From Planctomycetota bacterium (GTDB lineage Bacteria; Planctomycetota; UBA8742; UBA2392), in the NCBI GenBank assembly GCA_020848275.1, contig JADLAK010000022.1:1-33977 (forward strand): a DNA stretch of 33,977 bases. Reading direction: 5' to 3'. Shown here piece by piece: positions 30,577-33,977 of this stretch; the stretch's first letter is position 1; the number at the start of each line of letters is the position of its first letter. The notes under the pieces were generated by a model. It was not told the DNA's origin, made no database searches, and saw only the letters and a program-made list of their open reading frames with translations. A program made the position numbers and the translations under genes.

Positions 30577-33500
30577 CTACGGGATCCAGCTGCAATTGTT
30601 GGCGCCGTAGGTCGAGAAGATCGTGCCCGTAAACCTGAAGCGCGTGCCCATCGTGATGCCGTTGGCGCCGTAAAGCGGAACGCAATAACCCTCGGTGTCG
30701 CCGGCGGTTTCGCCATCCGCCATGTAGATCACCGCGGCGCCGTCGCCCGGCCGCCATGCCAGCTGGTTCATGGTTGCCGCCGCGTTGGTCAGGCCCGCAG
30801 TTACGTTGGTTCGCGACGGCGACGCCGCAATGCGTCCGACCTCAACACGTTGCGTGCTCGTCACGCCATTGAATACGCGATACAGCAAGCGCCCGCCTTC
30901 CGGCGAGTAATAGAACAGGCTGCCTACGCCTTCGTTGGTCGCAACCACCGAGATGTTGATCGAGTTGCCCGAAAGTGTCACGGCTCCGCTACTGGTCGTG
31001 AACATCTGCGTGTACATGTCCTGCTGGCCGTCAACCAGCGCGTCAATCACGAACGAGACGCTGTCGCCCGTGGGGCTGATGGCCAGGCCGTTGGCGTCGG
31101 CGTTGGCGATGATGCCGGGGATGGCATCAACCTGGAGGCTCGCCGGGGCGGAGGACGTGCTGACGACGGCGATGTGCACGTGATCAATGCCCGTGCCGCT
31201 GCGAATCCATGTGACGCGCGTGCCGTCGGTTGAAACGGCCCATCCCTGCGGACTCTGCGGGACATAATCGCTCGCGCCAATGTTGTCGCACTGCAGGATA
31301 CGCGTACCGCCCGAGGGTGTTGCGCCGAGCGTCACGCTGCATGCCCAAAGACGGAATTGCGTCACCGCCGGGTCGTCAACGTACATGATGATCGCGCCCG
31401 TGCCCGCCCACGCGAATTGCTCGAAGGTGGTGTCGGTGTTAACCCAACTGCCGCCTGTGCCGTCGACGCGGCCGACCGTGCCCGGCACGCCCGACGCAAA
31501 CGCGCACGCCCAGATCTGGTCCATGGCCGCGCCGTTGTCCTGCACGATGAACGCCAGGCCTGCGGCATCGCTGCGCCACTTGAAGCCGTACTTGATGCGG
31601 AAACTCGAGGTCGCCGTGCCCCAGCCGCCGATTTTCGTCAGGTTCGAAACCACTGGCGTGACGCCGGAAATCTGCGCCGTGAAAATCTCGTAGCCGCTTT
31701 GCGCCGGGCTGGTCATGTCCGACCGGAACATCAGGTACTGATTGGCGCCCGTGGTCGGGGCCCAGGTCGGCTCAAAGCTGTAGCGGTCATCGGCCGTCAG
31801 CGGGTTGGGATCAACCTGCACAATTGCGCCGCCCCCAATCGGCACCACGTAAACGTGGCGGACGTACGGTGTGGTCAAGCTTTGTTGAGCCTCGAAAGCC
31901 ACATAGGCACCGTTGGGCGACGCCACGGGTGCACTTTGCAGCACCATCGGCGACATGCCGCCGGTGATCAAGCGGCTACGGGTCGCACCGCTGGCGGCCA
32001 TATTTGCGTACGGCTCGTAGGGAGTCGGCGGGGGCGTAGGCGCAGCCTCAAGCGCAGCGAAGAGCAGCTCGACGCCGCCGGTGCCGCTGACGGTAAACGT
32101 GAACGTCGGACCGGTCTGGCCGCCGGTGGCGTCGGTCGTCATGGAAACCACGAAGCTGAAGGCGCCCGTCGCGGCAACCGTGAAGTCGATGCGGAAGGTG
32201 TCACTCGCGCCGCCGTTGATGGTGCCGGACGACGGCTGGGTAATGGTGATAACGCCGGTCAGGTTGACCGTGGTCGACGTCGTCACGAAGTTCGGCCCGC
32301 CTGAAATCGTCAGCGGGTCGGTGCCGGTGTTGTTGATCTGGTATTCGACAAAGCCGCCGGAAACGCCGTAGGGGCGGCGGCCGAGGCTGTCGGTGCCTGC
32401 ATCAGCAAGCGTGATCAGCGAACGTTTGACCTGGATGACGCGGTTGGCGACTACGCCCGTGCCCGAGATGACGACCTCGAACGTGCCGCCGGTCTGGCCG
32501 CTCGTCGCGTCGCTGCCAAAGGTGACCGTGAAGCTGAACGCGCCCGCGCCCGCGACGGTGTAATCGACATCGAACGTGACGTTGCCGCTTGCGGCAATAA
32601 CCGCGCCCGAGGGCTGTGTGATGACCGGCGAGCCCGAGATGTTCACCGGCGCCGGGGCCGCTGCAACCGTCACCCAGGGCGTGCTTCCGGTAAGCGTGAG
32701 GTCGCTGTTGCCGTTGTTGGTGATGGTGTACGTCAAGGTCGGCGCAGCAACCGTGGCGTTGACGTTGCCCTGCGCGTCGGTGGCGCCGTCGGCAATGGCG
32801 CCCGTGCCGGAAACGGCGATCACGCGCGTGGGCGCAACGCCGGTGCCGCTGACGTTGATCTCGAACGTCGGGCCGGTCTGGCCGGAACTTGCGTCGGTGC
32901 CGAAGACCAGCGTGAAGCTGAAGACGCCGGTGCCGGCGACGACGTAATCGACGTCGAAAGTGATGCTGCCGCCGCCCGCGGAAACCGTCGAGCTGGCGGG
33001 CTGGGTGACAACCGGCGTGCCGGTGATGTTGACGGGCGCGGGGAGTGGCAGCACGTTGACCCAGGGGCTGGCGCCCGTCAGCGTCATCGCGCCGGTGCCG
33101 GTGTTGGTCAGCGTGTAGGTCAACGTCGGCGCGTTGCCGGTGGGAACGCTGCCGACGGCGTCGGTTCCGCCGTCGGAGATCGCGCCGGAACGCGAAACCG
33201 CGAGGATACGCGTGGAGTTATCGCCGGTGCCGTCGACGAAAATCGTGAAGGTGGGGCCGGTCTGGCCGCTGGTGGCGTCGGTGCCGAACACGATGGCGAA
33301 GCTGAACACGCCGCTGCCCGATACCGTGTAGTCGACGTCGAAGGTGACCATGCCGCTGGGCGCGACGGTGTTGCTTGGCGGTTGCGTGACAACCAGGCCG
33401 CTGACGTTGACCTGCGAACCAACCGTGACCCAGGGCGTGGAGCCGCTCAGCGTCAGCGGCTGGGTGCCGCCGTTGGTGATGGTGTACGTCAGCGTCGGCG

Positions 33501-33687
33501 CGGCGGACAGCGTCGAGATCGACCCCACGCTGTCGGTGCCGTCATCGGAAATGGCGGTGACGCGGGTGACCACGAGGATGCGGGTGGGATTGATGACCCC
33601 GCCGCCGCCGCCCCCGCCACCGCCATCGCAAGCAACGGTAATGAAGGCCAGCAAAATCGCGACAAGCAGAGTGGCGGTGCGTTTCAT
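30577..33687 (-). CDS. Large lipoprotein with four choice-of-anchor-D repeats and a propeller-like C-terminal region
   Basis: 1036 residues. Lipoprotein signal with lipidated Cys20 (ITVAC), then Asp and nine Gly, a flexible tether. Four tandem domains of about 125 residues follow (about 35-155, 158-283, 287-411, 414-537). Each has a TLTYTITNxG-type strand and ends near GTDATSGQTGPTF then GTG, the pattern of choice-of-anchor-D (ASPM/SPD-2/Hydin-like) domains. Repeats 1-3 are close and repeat 4 is diverged. From about 560 the protein looks like a TolB/PD40-type beta-propeller (SAPVASPNGAYVAFEAQQSL, later repeats such as WAVSTDGTRVTWIRSG). Surface display is likely; the ligand is unknown. It ends at the convergent hairpin at 30522. 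Confidence 0.85.
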   Translation of the reverse strand: MKRTATLLVAILLAFITVACDGGGGGGGGGVINPTRILVVTRVTAISDDGTDSVGSISTLSAAPTLTYTITNGGTQPLTLSGSTPWVTVGSQVNVSGLVVTQPPSNTVAPSGMVTFDVDYTVSGSGVFSFAIVFGTDATSGQTGPTFTIFVDGTGDNSTRILAVSRSGAISDGGTDAVGSVPTGNAPTLTYTLTNTGTGAMTLTGASPWVNVLPLPAPVNITGTPVVTQPASSTVSAGGGSITFDVDYVVAGTGVFSFTLVFGTDASSGQTGPTFEINVSGTGVAPTRVIAVSGTGAIADGATDAQGNVNATVAAPTLTYTITNNGNSDLTLTGSTPWVTVAAAPAPVNISGSPVITQPSGAVIAASGNVTFDVDYTVAGAGAFSFTVTFGSDATSGQTGGTFEVVISGTGVVANRVIQVKRSLITLADAGTDSLGRRPYGVSGGFVEYQINNTGTDPLTISGGPNFVTTSTTVNLTGVITITQPSSGTINGGASDTFRIDFTVAATGAFSFVVSMTTDATGGQTGPTFTFTVSGTGGVELLFAALEAAPTPPPTPYEPYANMAASGATRSRLITGGMSPMVLQSAPVASPNGAYVAFEAQQSLTTPYVRHVYVVPIGGGAIVQVDPNPLTADDRYSFEPTWAPTTGANQYLMFRSDMTSPAQSGYEIFTAQISGVTPVVSNLTKIGGWGTATSSFRIKYGFKWRSDAAGLAFIVQDNGAAMDQIWACAFASGVPGTVGRVDGTGGSWVNTDTTFEQFAWAGTGAIIMYVDDPAVTQFRLWACSVTLGATPSGGTRILQCDNIGASDYVPQSPQGWAVSTDGTRVTWIRSGTGIDHVHIAVVSTSSAPASLQVDAIPGIIANADANGLAISPTGDSVSFVIDALVDGQQDMYTQMFTTSSGAVTLSGNSINISVVATNEGVGSLFYYSPEGGRLLYRVFNGVTSTQRVEVGRIAASPSRTNVTAGLTNAAATMNQLAWRPGDGAAVIYMADGETAGDTEGYCVPLYGANGITMGTRFRFTGTIFSTYGANNCSWIP

Positions 33688-33765
33688 GTGTATGCCCTTT
33701 TTGTGAGGGCACTAGGGTTGCATGGGGTGTGCTGCGACGCAAGGCGAAACGGCGGCACGGAGCGT

Positions 33766-33789
33766 GGCCTGGGTTTCTTAACCCAAGCC
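33766..33789. repeat. GGCCTGGGTT palindrome
   Basis: GGCCTGGGTT pairs with AACCCAAGCC (one mismatch) around TCTT. It is close in form to the neighbouring palindrome at 33808-33830, and both lie between the lipoprotein start and the transposase end. Confidence 0.5.
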
Positions 33790-33807
33790 GATGTGCGATG
33801 GAGCTGC

Positions 33808-33830
33808 GGCTTGGCTTAGAAAGCCAAGCC
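33808..33830. repeat. GGCTTGGCTT palindrome
   Basis: GGCTTGGCTT pairs perfectly with AAGCCAAGCC around AGA. It ends 41 bases before the transposase stop. It could be part of the insertion-sequence end or another intergenic palindrome. Confidence 0.5.
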
Positions 33831-33871
33831 ACGAAAAACACCCATCGCTAACGCGCTTGTCTTTACACACA

Positions 33872-33977
33872 TCATGCCAGGAGGGTCTCGGCGGTTTCGA
33901 TGCGGCCTTTGAGATCGTTGAAGCCGCGCCAGATGTTCATCCAGCCCGGGTCGCCGTCGCCCTTGCGCGCCAGAAAA
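33872..33977 (-). CDS. C-terminal end of an IS4-type transposase (cut by window edge)
   Basis: The minus strand reads FLARKGDGDPGWMNIWRGFN and then DLKGRIETAETLLA before a TGA at 33872-33874. The pattern of a Gly/Arg-Lys-Gly-Asp-Gly-x-Pro-Gly loop followed by an IWRG helix is the usual C-terminus of IS4-family (Tn5-like) transposases. The catalytic DDE residues lie outside the window. Whether the element is complete cannot be judged. The region 33688-33871 between it and the lipoprotein holds two palindromes and no gene. Confidence 0.7.
   Translation of the reverse strand, partial: FLARKGDGDPGWMNIWRGFNDLKGRIETAETLLA

Overview
The window is about 34 kb of GC-rich bacterial chromosome from a Gram-negative organism: three clear or probable lipoproteins carry lipoboxes, cytochrome c maturation is of the Ccm (System I) type, and there is a Rieske/cytochrome b complex. 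My best guess is Planctomycetota or a neighbouring phylum. That rests on the overall look (fused branched-chain 2-oxoacid dehydrogenase E1, anchor-D lipoprotein, many gaps filled with short iterated palindromes) and not on a marker gene, so it is inference only. There are no rRNA or tRNA genes, no CRISPR array, and no gap of 300 bases or more without a gene.

Layout. 1-216: tail of an unknown gene. 315-3605 (minus): carA, a GT87-type membrane glycosyltransferase and a HEAT-repeat lipoprotein, the last two coupled by a TAATG overlap. 3726-7967 (plus): a large unknown secreted protein, signal peptidase I, and a CCA-adding/poly(A) polymerase family enzyme. 7975-10895 (minus): ccmB, ccmC, a CcmD-like gene and a DUF58 gene. 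10973-18430 (minus): oppA, oppB, oppC and an NtrC-type sigma-54 response regulator. 18552-24775 (plus): rbfA, a Fur-family regulator, a Rieske protein, a cytochrome b fused to two cytochrome c'-like domains, a GNAT-like protein and a PBP4-type peptidase, mostly overlapping and probably one transcription unit. 24855-25347 (minus): an intact addiction-module antitoxin with a broken ParE toxin. 25441-30470: a VanZ-like protein, a TIGR01777-type epimerase (minus), a small lipoprotein, the fused E1 dehydrogenase and a DinB-like protein. 30577-33687 (minus): a 1036-residue lipoprotein with four anchor-D repeats and a propeller-like region. 33872-33977 (minus): the C-terminus of an IS4-type transposase.

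How the parts fit. The Ccm genes attach haem to c-type cytochromes, and the cytochrome b gene encodes two CxxCH sites that need this. The cytochrome b appears to lack both ligands of haem bH while keeping the bL ligands and a PEWF quinol-site motif. The oligopeptide-type ABC transporter has no ATPase genes here. Its OppC is split by about 450 extra residues, with four predicted membrane segments and a long helical region, and its OppA also has a large insertion.

Most gaps hold quasi-palindromic elements, many built from a short word repeated every 6, 7, 8 or 10 bases on both arms. The words differ between families but the design is shared. One family, with a 6-base period, also sits in frame inside the E1 dehydrogenase gene, adding a Ser-Gly-rich loop of about 42 residues.
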